Positions 1-8,241 of a DNA stretch of 64,000 nt are shown one piece after another. Made by a program: the position numbers and the translations under genes. Position 1 is the stretch's first letter. Each line of letters starts with the position of its first letter. This DNA is from Actinobacteria bacterium 69-20 (GTDB lineage Bacteria; Actinomycetota; Actinomycetes; Mycobacteriales; Nakamurellaceae): assembly GCA_001897425.1 (NCBI GenBank), contig MKSW01000022.1, positions 49,846 to 113,845 on the forward strand, written 5' to 3'. The notes under the pieces are model-generated. The model was not told the origin of the DNA. It made no database searches and saw only the letters and a program-made list of their open reading frames with translations.

Positions 1-53
1 CGGCTCGGCTCGCTCCGCTCGCCCGGGCCGGTTCGCTTAGCTACGCGTACTAA

Positions 54-217
54 CGGTGTGTATCCTGCAGCATTCCGCCCGATTTGTCCCTGTTTTACCC
101 ACACTCCCGGGGGCACCTGCCCTGCGGCGCGAGCACCCCTTCGCGAGCCGCACTCAAGAACCTACGGTGTGTATCCTGCAGCATCCTGTCCAATATGTCC
201 CTGTTTTACGCACACCC
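54..217 (+). repeat. Two tandem copies of interspersed repeat family A (core GGTGTGnrTCCTGCAGCATTCTGCCCGATTTGTCCCTGTTTTACnCACACYC)
   Basis: Near-identical core at 54-108 and 165-216; the second copy has the longer ~110-bp upstream extension (CTGCGGCG.GAGCAC..CTTCG...), from ~122. Confidence 0.85.
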
Positions 218-349
218 CGAGAGCACGCCCACCGCCGAGCGCGTTCCGCGAAGCCGCCCCCCATACCTCGCAAGGCGCCACACCACCGCCTATGACGCTA
301 TTCGCGGCGTCCCGCCGCCACACACCACCGGTTATCCACAGACCGCGAT

Positions 350-1351
350 TTGATCCACATTCTCGAAGCGACCACCCCACGAGCGACCACGGACCACTTC
401 ACTGGACCGATGCGAGCCAAACACGAACCGCGCCTGCTGCAGAGCGCGGCCACCTTGGACATCCGCACGCTCCTCGCACGGCAATCCGGAACGCTGCTCC
501 GGGCGCAGGCCCTTGCGACGGGCCTGCCCCGGGAGAGGTTCGACCAGATGGTCCGGTCCAGGCAGCTGGTCAGGGTCCTTCCCAGCGTCTACACGAATCG
601 CGACCCGGCTGATCCCGCCGTGCGGCTGTGGGCGGCATGGCTCTGGGCCGGCGAGAGCGCCGTCATCGGTGGCGGCGCGGCCCTCTTCGGGCACGGCGTC
701 ATCGACCGGATGCCACGCGCGATCACCATCTACGTGCCGGTGGCTCGCGCACGCCTGAAACGCGACCCGCTGCGCCTCATCCGCACCCGGCTCGACCCGC
801 GAGACGTGGGGTGGCACAAGGGGATCCGATTCACGACGCCCGCTCGCACCTGCCTGGACCTCGCGCGCTGGGGCGAGCGGAACGACTATCTCGAGGCTGT
901 TCTCCGCCGCAATCTCACCAGCCCGGACGCGCTTCGGACCTGTGCCCAGCGGATGGCCACGGTGCAGGGCTACGACCGCGCCTTCACTGCGGCAATTGCC
1001 GTCGTGACCCGGCCGTGGTCCCACCCCGAGCGCGTTTTGCACGGGGTACTCACGGACGCCGGTGTCACCGGATGGGTCGCCAACGACCGCACGCAGACGG
1101 CAACGGGCACCGTGTTCCCCGACATCGGCTTCCCGGACATCAAACTCGCGATCGAGATCAACGGCAAGCGCTACCACGACGAGGCCGTGGACCCGAACGC
1201 GTTCGAGCGGGACCACCGCCGCGAGCAGGCCCTGGTCGACGCGGGCTGGATCGTCATCCGCTTCACCGCCAAGCAGATCGAGCGCGACCCGATGGGCGTC
1301 CTGCACACGATCCTGCAGGCAGTGAACCGTCTCCGCGGAGTCGCCGCGTGA
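350..1351 (+). CDS. AbiEi-like/DUF559 domain protein (wHTH N-terminus, Vsr-like endonuclease-fold C-terminus)
   Basis: C-terminal FPDIKLAIEINGKRYHDE...ERDHRREQALVDAGWIVIRFTAKQIE; paralogue at 20159-21103. True start may be the ATG at ~410. Confidence 0.75.
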   Translation: MIHILEATTPRATTDHFTGPMRAKHEPRLLQSAATLDIRTLLARQSGTLLRAQALATGLPRERFDQMVRSRQLVRVLPSVYTNRDPADPAVRLWAAWLWAGESAVIGGGAALFGHGVIDRMPRAITIYVPVARARLKRDPLRLIRTRLDPRDVGWHKGIRFTTPARTCLDLARWGERNDYLEAVLRRNLTSPDALRTCAQRMATVQGYDRAFTAAIAVVTRPWSHPERVLHGVLTDAGVTGWVANDRTQTATGTVFPDIGFPDIKLAIEINGKRYHDEAVDPNAFERDHRREQALVDAGWIVIRFTAKQIERDPMGVLHTILQAVNRLRGVAA

Positions 1352-1600
1352 CCAGCCTCCCGAGTATGACGCCGTTCCCTCTCGCCATTCCGATTCTGCA
1401 GGACCCGGATAGATCGAGGTGCGAGGTAACCACCGAGCACCGCATCGACTGGCGGCAGCACGCCCGCGCGATGCTCGCGATGCCTGCCCGCCTCTGCAGC
1501 CTGTCCGAACTCCTCGACGCCGTATCCCTTGCGGCCCAGCCATTCACAGGCCCGGTGGAACAGAACATATATCAGTGATAAGTCGATATATACTGACAGG

Positions 1601-1795
1601 GTGGTGAAGCACTTGGTCGACATCGATGACGCCATGCTGAACGATGCCCGATCCGAGCTTGGGACTGCGACCATCAGGGACACGGTGAACGAGGCGCTTC
1701 GACGTGCCGGGGCGTCTCGCGCACGCCGTGTCGCCGATGCACTCGATCGTCTCGCCGCGGCTCATCTCGATGATCGCGCCGACGCATGGCGCTGA
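1601..1795 (+). CDS. vapB: VapB-type antitoxin
   Basis: VVKHLVDIDDAMLNDARSELGTATIRDTVNEALRRA typical of VapB; GTG start; overlaps the downstream PIN toxin. Confidence 0.8.
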   Translation: MVKHLVDIDDAMLNDARSELGTATIRDTVNEALRRAGASRARRVADALDRLAAAHLDDRADAWR

Positions 1796-2199
1796 CGCAT
1801 TTGCTCGACACGAGCGTGCTGAAGCGGCTTGGCCACGCAGCGATGCGCGAGAAGGTTGAACGTCTCGCGTTTGCGGGCACCCTCGGTCGGCCTGGCATCT
1901 GTGACCTCGAGGTCGGGTTTTCCGCCCGTAACGCGCCCGAATGGGATGATCTCCTGGTGGCGCTGGGGGCGTTCGAGCCGGTGCCGACGACCGAGTCTCA
2001 TGTGCGCCGGGCACTTCAGGTGCAGCGCATCCTCGCTGCGCGCAGCCAGCGCGGGCGCAAGATTCCGGACCTGCTCGTCGCCGCGGCCGCCGAAGAACTC
2101 GGCGTCATCGTCCTGCACTACGACGCAGACTTCGACCTGATCTCCGCCGCAACAGGCCAGCGCACCGAATGGATCGCCCCCGCCGGCACCATCGATTGA
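1786..2199 (+). CDS. vapC: VapC-type PIN domain ribonuclease toxin
   Basis: HLLDTSVLKRL...CDLEVGFSAR...RKIPDLLVAAAAEELGVIVLHYDADFDLI. Confidence 0.88.
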   Translation: MALTHLLDTSVLKRLGHAAMREKVERLAFAGTLGRPGICDLEVGFSARNAPEWDDLLVALGAFEPVPTTESHVRRALQVQRILAARSQRGRKIPDLLVAAAAEELGVIVLHYDADFDLISAATGQRTEWIAPAGTID

Positions 2200-2227
2200 C
2201 ACACCCTCCGAACCTTACGAAGATCCA

Positions 2228-2256
2228 TTGACCTCACCCGCGACAGTTGTCATACT
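2228..2256 (+). promoter_or_regulatory. Putative sigma70-type promoter (TTGACC-17-CATACT)
   Basis: TTGACC at 2228-2233, 17-nt spacer, CATACT at 2251-2256, upstream of the SBP gene. Confidence 0.45.
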
Positions 2257-2298
2257 CAGCATTCATAACGTAATCCGACGGAGTGAGGCGAAGCGACC

Positions 2299-3768
2299 AT
2301 GGCACTGAAGCGAACCACCGGATTTCTCGCGGCCGCGCTCGCCGCAACGCTGACAGCGACGACACTCGCCGCCTGTTCGCAGTCGACAACACCCCAGCCC
2401 GGCGCGGGCACCGGGTCGCAGAGCGATAGCGGCTCCAACACAACAGGTTCCGGCGCACCAGGTTCCGGCGCAACAGGTTCCAACACAACAGGCTTCGACG
2501 AAAAGAAATTCAGCGGCCAGACGATCCACGTCATGCTTGACGAGCACCCGTGGACAGACGGCGTGCAGCAGCACCTCAAGGAGTTCACCGCCGCCACCGG
2601 CATCACCGTGGACCTGAAGACCTACTCCGAGGATCTGTACTTCGACAAGGTCGATCAGGCGCTCCGGTCGAACAATCCGCCGGATGTATACATGACCGGC
2701 CTCGATTTCGACGCCGCGAGCCAGTTCAGTGCGGGCCTCATGGAGCCGCTCACCCCGTACATCGACGACGCCACGAAGACCCCCGCCGACTACGACATCG
2801 CCGACTTTCCGAAGGGCACCCTGCAGCCGGCCGAATTCCCGTCCGGCGACCCGTCCGCGAAACTCTACGCGATCCCGGTGTCCACCGAGACCTACATCCT
2901 GTTCTACAACAAGGACCTCGTCGACAAGTACCTCGGCGGCACCGTCCCGCAGACCATGGACGACCTCATCAAGGCCGCGGCCACGGTTACCGAGAAGGCT
3001 GGCGGCGAGGTCTACGGCTCGGTGATGCGCGGCGTGCGATCGGCGGACTCCATCATGGACACGATGACGGGAATGGTCTTCAACGAACTGCCTGCGAGCA
3101 TCAAACCCGAACTCCCGTACGGGGTCTGGTGGGACGGCGACTGGTCGAAACCGCGCCTCACGGATCCCGCGATCGTCAAGGGTGTCGCCGATTATGCCGC
3201 CCTGGTGAAGTCCGGGCCGCCGAACTCGCTGAACATCGACTGGCCGGATTCCACGGCGCTCTTCCAACAGGGCAAGGCCGCGTTCTACGTGGACGCGTCC
3301 GTGTTCGGGCCGTCGTTCGAGGACACCTCCAAGTCGACGGTCGCCGGCCACGTGGGCTATGCGACACTCCCGAAGGCGTCTCCCGACGGCACCACCGGCC
3401 TGTGGAGCTGGGGGCTCGCGATGGCCAAGGCGTCGCCCCGCCATGATGCGGCCTGGATGTTCATGCAGTACTTCACGAACAAGAAGATGACGGCCACCCT
3501 GGGCGCGCTCACCGGCGGGGCACCGCGCGGATCGGCGACCAGCGATCCCGCGTACACCGGCGCGCTGAACGCGGATTACGTTGCGGCCGTGGGCAAAGCG
3601 ATGTCGACCGCCCGCCCGACTGCGATTCTCAACGGCAACGCGGAACCGGCCCTCACGGATATCGTCGACGCCATGATCGCGATCAGCCAAGGGCAGGCGC
3701 CCGACAAGGCGATGGCCGACGCGCAGACCAAGGTGCAGGCTCAGGCCGGCCAGCTCGCCGCCGAGTAA
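2299..3768 (+). CDS. Sugar ABC transporter extracellular solute-binding lipoprotein
   Basis: Lipobox TTLAACSQ, family-1 SBP sequence, followed by two MalF/MalG-like permeases. Confidence 0.9.
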   Translation: MALKRTTGFLAAALAATLTATTLAACSQSTTPQPGAGTGSQSDSGSNTTGSGAPGSGATGSNTTGFDEKKFSGQTIHVMLDEHPWTDGVQQHLKEFTAATGITVDLKTYSEDLYFDKVDQALRSNNPPDVYMTGLDFDAASQFSAGLMEPLTPYIDDATKTPADYDIADFPKGTLQPAEFPSGDPSAKLYAIPVSTETYILFYNKDLVDKYLGGTVPQTMDDLIKAAATVTEKAGGEVYGSVMRGVRSADSIMDTMTGMVFNELPASIKPELPYGVWWDGDWSKPRLTDPAIVKGVADYAALVKSGPPNSLNIDWPDSTALFQQGKAAFYVDASVFGPSFEDTSKSTVAGHVGYATLPKASPDGTTGLWSWGLAMAKASPRHDAAWMFMQYFTNKKMTATLGALTGGAPRGSATSDPAYTGALNADYVAAVGKAMSTARPTAILNGNAEPALTDIVDAMIAISQGQAPDKAMADAQTKVQAQAGQLAAE

Positions 3769-3908
3769 CCGCGCGCCCCGGCCCCCCGTAGCATTCCCGC
3801 AGCATCCCCGCAGCACCAGGAGCGCCACACAGTGACGAGAACGACGTGACCAGCACAGACATGACCAACACACCATGATCAACGCGATATGAACAAGCCG
3901 ACACGCGT

Positions 3909-4874
3909 ATGACGACGCTCGCCGAACCGGCGGTGCTCGCGACCGAGAAGCCGCGCGCAAGCGGCCGATCCGACACGCCGACGTGGCGTTTCACCGCCCC
4001 GCTCGTCGCCGTCCTCGCCGCGACGACGGTGGTCCCCATCGGATATGCCGTCTACCTCAGCTTCTTCGACTGGAACTGGGGAAGCCGCTTCCGGTTCGTG
4101 GGCCTGCACAACTACGCGGTGACGCTCACGAATGCAGAGTTCTGGGGCTCGATCGGACGCACGGCCTCGTTCACCGTCATGGCGCTGGCGATCGAGTTGG
4201 TCGCGGGGCTCGCCCTGGCGCTCGCGGTCGACCGGCTCACGCGCGGGGTCGGCTGGTTGCGGACCCTGTTCATCCTGCCGCTCATGATGTCCGGGATCGT
4301 CGTGTCCATGGTCTGGAAGGTGATGCTCGACCCGACACTCGGTGTGGTGCCATGGTTCTTGCGGCACCTGGGGTTGAGTGCGGTGAACCTGCTCGGCAAC
4401 CCGTCGACGGCGCTGCCCACCCTCGCCTTCCTCGACGCGTGGTGGCAATCCGGCTTCGTCTTCATCATCCTGTACGCGGGGGTCCAGTCGCTGCCCAAGG
4501 AACCGTTTGAGGCCGCCGAGGTCGACGGCGCTGGCTACTGGTCCCGGTTCCGGTACCTCACCCTGCCGCTGCTGCTGCCGCTCATCGCGGTGGTCGCCGC
4601 GGTCCGGGCGGTGGACTGTTTCAAGCTCTTCGACCTCGTCTTCGGCGCGACGAACGGCGGACCGGGTACGGCCACGCAATCGCTCCAGATGCTCGCCTAC
4701 AGAACGGCTTTCAAGGGTCACCAAATGAGTGCGAGTATGACGATGCTCGTCGTCTACACCCTGTTCGTGATGATCGCGGTCATCGTGGCGCTCGGTCTGC
4801 GGCGCGTCGTCGGGCGCCGAGCGGGTGCCGGCGGGGCGGGACCACAGTCCGGCGAGAGCGCGGAGGAGGCCTGA
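3909..4874 (+). CDS. Sugar ABC transporter permease (MalF/UgpA-like)
   Basis: Multi-TM protein with EAA-loop region FEAAEVDGAGYWSRFRYLTLPLLLP. Confidence 0.92.
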   Translation: MTTLAEPAVLATEKPRASGRSDTPTWRFTAPLVAVLAATTVVPIGYAVYLSFFDWNWGSRFRFVGLHNYAVTLTNAEFWGSIGRTASFTVMALAIELVAGLALALAVDRLTRGVGWLRTLFILPLMMSGIVVSMVWKVMLDPTLGVVPWFLRHLGLSAVNLLGNPSTALPTLAFLDAWWQSGFVFIILYAGVQSLPKEPFEAAEVDGAGYWSRFRYLTLPLLLPLIAVVAAVRAVDCFKLFDLVFGATNGGPGTATQSLQMLAYRTAFKGHQMSASMTMLVVYTLFVMIAVIVALGLRRVVGRRAGAGGAGPQSGESAEEA

Positions 4875-4875
4875 C

Positions 4876-5685
4876 ATGCATTCCCGGTCGAAGCCGTTCA
4901 TCTACCTCATGGTGCTCCTCGCGATCGTGATGACGCTGTTCCCGCTGTACTGGATCTTCGTGCTTGCGACGCGAGACCCCGTGCAGGCCTTCGGAACTCC
5001 CAAGTTCCTGTTCGTTCCGCAGTTCGACGCGTTCGGCCAGGTGTGGACGGACCAGGGCTTCGTGCACGCAGTGATCATGAGCATCTTCACCACGGTCCTC
5101 ACGATCCTGATCGCGCTCGCCGTGGCCACGCCAGCCGCGTACATCATGGTGCGGCGGCACGTCCGGCGCCGGCAGCCGCTCGTCGTCTGGCTGCTGGTGG
5201 CCTATCTGTTGCCGGACTTCGTCGTCGCGATCCCGTTCTACAACATCTTCCAGTACATCCACTTGTACGACACCGCAATCGGTCTCGCGCTCGTCTACCA
5301 GGTGTTCATGACGCCGTTCGCCGTCACGATCATGATCGCGTTCTTCCGGGACATCCCGCCGGAGGTCGGTGAAGCGGCCCTGATCGACGGTTGTACGTCC
5401 GCGTCCGCGCTCTGGCGCGTGTACCTGCCGCTCACCCGCGCGGGCGTGGCCACGGTCGCGATCCTGATCGGCATCAACGTGTGGAACGAGGTCACCATCG
5501 CGCTCGCGCTGACGTCGGATCACCCGACGGTGCCGATCGCGGTGGCGGCGTACAAGGGCTTCGCCGCGCTGAAGTGGAACCAGCTCGGCGCGGCCTCGTT
5601 CCTGTCGATCGTGCCCATGATCGCGTTCGCGCTGTTCGCGCAGCGCCACATCGTCCGCGGCCTGACCGCCGGGATGTCCCGCTGA
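4876..5685 (+). CDS. Sugar ABC transporter permease (MalG/UgpE-like)
   Basis: EVGEAALIDGCTSASALWRVYLPLTRAGV EAA loop; ATG at 4876 right after the MalF-like stop. Confidence 0.92.
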   Translation: MHSRSKPFIYLMVLLAIVMTLFPLYWIFVLATRDPVQAFGTPKFLFVPQFDAFGQVWTDQGFVHAVIMSIFTTVLTILIALAVATPAAYIMVRRHVRRRQPLVVWLLVAYLLPDFVVAIPFYNIFQYIHLYDTAIGLALVYQVFMTPFAVTIMIAFFRDIPPEVGEAALIDGCTSASALWRVYLPLTRAGVATVAILIGINVWNEVTIALALTSDHPTVPIAVAAYKGFAALKWNQLGAASFLSIVPMIAFALFAQRHIVRGLTAGMSR

Positions 5686-5708
5686 CCGCGGCGCTGCGGG
5701 GGCCGTTC

Positions 5709-5816
5709 CCTGCGGCGAGAGCACTTCTTCGGCTCGCTTCGCTCGCAAGACCCCAAAAACCTGCGGTGTGCGTCTAGCAGCATTCTGCCCGATCTATCCC
5801 TGTTTTACTCACACCC
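5709..5816 (+). repeat. ~110-bp repeat family A copy
   Basis: CTGCGGCGAGAGCACTTCTTCGGCTCGCTTCGCTCGCAAGACCCCAAAAACCTGCGGTGTG...TTTTACTCACACCC; matches 6543-6650 and 8136-8241. Confidence 0.95.
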
Positions 5817-5857
5817 TTGGGGCGCCCCTGCTGTCCGCGCTTGGCTCGGCCGGCCGG

Positions 5858-6248
5858 TCACGTCGGCGCGATCACCCGGACGCCGTTCGCCCGCGCGGCT
5901 TCGCCGAGCCGAGCATCGTAGACAACCATGCCGTCGAGGTCGTCCTGCAGGTCCAGTGCGGCGGCGAGGTGGATGGCGTCCAGACTGCGAAGACCGTGGG
6001 GGTCCAGGCGCCCGGCGGTCTCGGTCAGCGCCGTCGTGATCTTGGTGATCGTCACCGTGTCGAGGACTGCGCGCGTCGGGGGCGCGATCCTCGTCCACGC
6101 GGCGGACGGTGCGCATCAACTCCGTGCGGGAAAGGTCGCAGGTCACCAAGTCCCGTTCGGCCTCCCGGATCCACGCCAGCAGGGCTGCCGTTTCGGGCTC
6201 CGCGACGACGAGCTTCGCGAGCGCCGACGTGTCGATGTAGTGGGCCAT
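5858..6248 (-). pseudogene. vapC: VapC-type PIN toxin interrupted by a frameshift
   Basis: Frame 1 MAHYIDTSALAKLVVAEPETAALLAWIREAERDLVTCDLSRTELMRTVRR; the rest (VTITKITTALTETAGRLDPHGLRSLDAIHLAAALDLQDDLDGMVVYDARLGEAA) is in another frame; shift near 6064-6080. Confidence 0.8.
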
Positions 6249-6252
6249 CCCG

Positions 6253-6516
6253 CTAGAACCGCTCGGCCTCACGCATGCGGCGGAGTTCGCCGGATACCGC
6301 GGGACCCGGCTTCGGCTCCGGCAGGTCGGCCAGGGGTCGGCGTGGAGGTCGGGCCGTTCCAGTGGCGACGAGTTGCGCCAGTCGGTGGGCGGGGATCGCC
6401 GTCAATTGTGCGACAGGGCGGTTGCGGTCGGTGATCGTCACCGTGTCGCCGGCCTCGGCCTGCGCGACCACCGCCGACGCGTTCTGCTTCAGGGCGCGGA
6501 TTCCCACGGTCGCCAT
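6253..6516 (-). CDS. Phd/YefM-type antitoxin
   Basis: MATVGIRALKQNASAVVAQAEAGDTVTITDRNRPVAQLTAI. Confidence 0.88.
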   Translation of the reverse strand: MATVGIRALKQNASAVVAQAEAGDTVTITDRNRPVAQLTAIPAHRLAQLVATGTARPPRRPLADLPEPKPGPAVSGELRRMREAERF

Positions 6517-6542
6517 GAGTTTCAATGTAGCACCTGTGCTCC

Positions 6543-6650
6543 TTGCGGCGAGGGCACTCCTTCGGCTCGCTTCACTCGCAAGGCCCCAAAAACCTACGGT
6601 GTGCGTCCTGCAGCATTCTGCCCGATTTGTCCCTCTTTCACTCACACTCC
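6543..6650 (+). repeat. ~110-bp repeat family A copy
   Basis: Near-identical to 5709-5816. Confidence 0.95.
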
Positions 6651-6781
6651 GAGCGCGCTGTTCGGCGTCATGATTCTGCAGAATGCCGCTTTGAGTGGCT
6701 GCATCTATCGGCATATTATTGCTGCATATGTCGGCATAGCTACATCGTTCCGACCATCTGACGCCTGGTGGAGGTGGTGCC

Positions 6782-8053
6782 GTGGACACCGAACGCATCC
6801 TCGGGACCGCCTATCGCCCAAGGATTTTGGACAGCGCCCTCACGGAGGCACTGGCGAGCGCCGGTGCCGTGCTGGTCGAAGGTGTGCGCGCGTGCGGCAA
6901 GACGATGACGGCTCTGCACGCCGCGTCGTCATACGTGTTCCTCGACGATCCGCTCGCGATACAGATGCGGGAGATCGCCCCGCAGTCACTTCTTGAGGGA
7001 TCGCGCCCACGGCTGCTGGACGAATGGCAGACCGCGCCGGAGTTGTGGAACTTGGTCCGACGCGAGGTCGACCGCAGCGGATCGACGGCGCAGTTCATTC
7101 TCACCGGATCGTCGGTGCCGGCCGACGACGCCACGCGGCATTCCGGCGCCGGCCGGTTCCTCCGTGTGCGCCAACGTACGCTGACCTGGCGTGAACGCAG
7201 CGGCGTCGACGCGTCGGTGTCGGTGGCCGCTCTGTTCGAGGGTCAGCCGATCGCTCCTGGTCCCGCGTCGATGACGTATGGCGAGATCATCGATCAACTC
7301 GCCGGTTCCGGATTCCCGGCGATGACGCAGCTGTCTGCCGACCGCCAGCAGCGGCGCCTGCGGGCGTACGTGGAGGAGATCACCCACACGGACATCCATC
7401 GCATCGCCGACGTCCGCCATTCGTCCGTTCTGCTGGACGCCCTGCTCCGGGCGCTGGCTCGCTCCAGCGCCAGCGAGGTGTCGTACCGGACGCTCGCCGC
7501 CGACGTGGCACGCGTCGCGCCCGCGATCTCAGCCGAGACGATCGCCGGATATGTCGACCTGTTCGCGCGGTTGTTCGTTCTTGAGCGGCAGGCGGCGTGG
7601 GCGCCCAGATTGACCTCCCGTGCCCGGCTTCGAACCTCGGACAGGATTCACCTCGCCGATCCGGCGCTGTCGATAGCCGCGTTGGGCGCCTCTGCGGAGC
7701 GCCTCGCGGGCGAACCGGCTACGGTCGGAATGATCTTCGAAAGCGCTGTCTACCATGACCTTTCGGTGTTCATGGCGACGCTCGGCGGTTCCGTGCATCA
7801 CTATCGCGATTCGAACGGACACGAGATCGACATGGTCGCGGTGCTCCCGTCGGGTGCCTGGGCCGCCATCGAGGTGAAGCTCGGAGCCGGCCAGATCCCA
7901 GCTGCTGCGACCTCGTTACGGCGTGCCATTGACCAGATCGACGTGGCGAGCGCTGGGGACCCGGCCTTCCGTCTGATCATCACCGGCACGGGTCCGACGC
8001 TCACCCTTGATGACGGAACTATCACCGCGCCGCTCAGCGCCCTTGGACCTTGA
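6782..8053 (+). CDS. AAA_14/DUF4143 family ATP-binding protein
   Basis: VEGVRACGKTMTAL (P-loop), FLDDP, LLDEWQTAPELWNLVRREVD, ILTGSS, C-terminal GHEIDMVAVLPSGAWAAIEVKLG. Confidence 0.9.
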   Translation: MDTERILGTAYRPRILDSALTEALASAGAVLVEGVRACGKTMTALHAASSYVFLDDPLAIQMREIAPQSLLEGSRPRLLDEWQTAPELWNLVRREVDRSGSTAQFILTGSSVPADDATRHSGAGRFLRVRQRTLTWRERSGVDASVSVAALFEGQPIAPGPASMTYGEIIDQLAGSGFPAMTQLSADRQQRRLRAYVEEITHTDIHRIADVRHSSVLLDALLRALARSSASEVSYRTLAADVARVAPAISAETIAGYVDLFARLFVLERQAAWAPRLTSRARLRTSDRIHLADPALSIAALGASAERLAGEPATVGMIFESAVYHDLSVFMATLGGSVHHYRDSNGHEIDMVAVLPSGAWAAIEVKLGAGQIPAAATSLRRAIDQIDVASAGDPAFRLIITGTGPTLTLDDGTITAPLSALGP

Positions 8054-8135
8054 GTGCCGCCACGATTCGCACCGCGCACGGTACGGCCATGCTGCAGGAA
8101 TGTCCCGCTAACCGCGTCGCCCGTGCACACGTTCT

Positions 8136-8241
8136 CTGCGGCGAGAGCATTTCTTCGGCTCGCTTCGCTCGCAAGACCCAAAAACCTACGGCGTGAATCT
8201 AGCAGCATTCTGCCCGATTTGTCCCTGTTTTACTCACACCC
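8136..8241 (+). repeat. ~110-bp repeat family A copy
   Basis: Near-identical to 5709-5816, including the upstream flank. Confidence 0.95.

Noticed and set aside
332-1543. Long minus-strand ORF opposite the AbiEi-like gene
   Set aside because: High-GC shadow ORF; Arg/Gly/Pro-rich composition without recognisable domain, opposite a supported CDS.
2263-3960. 565-aa antisense ORF over the sugar SBP
   Set aside because: Low-complexity shadow of a well-supported lipoprotein gene.
5709-8241. CRISPR array
   Set aside because: Repeats are ~110 bp and separated by whole genes, with no spacer-length periodicity and no cas genes.
5709-8241. True integron attC array
   Set aside because: Cassette-like layout only; no recognisable attC core or integrase in the window, and the repeat sequence differs.
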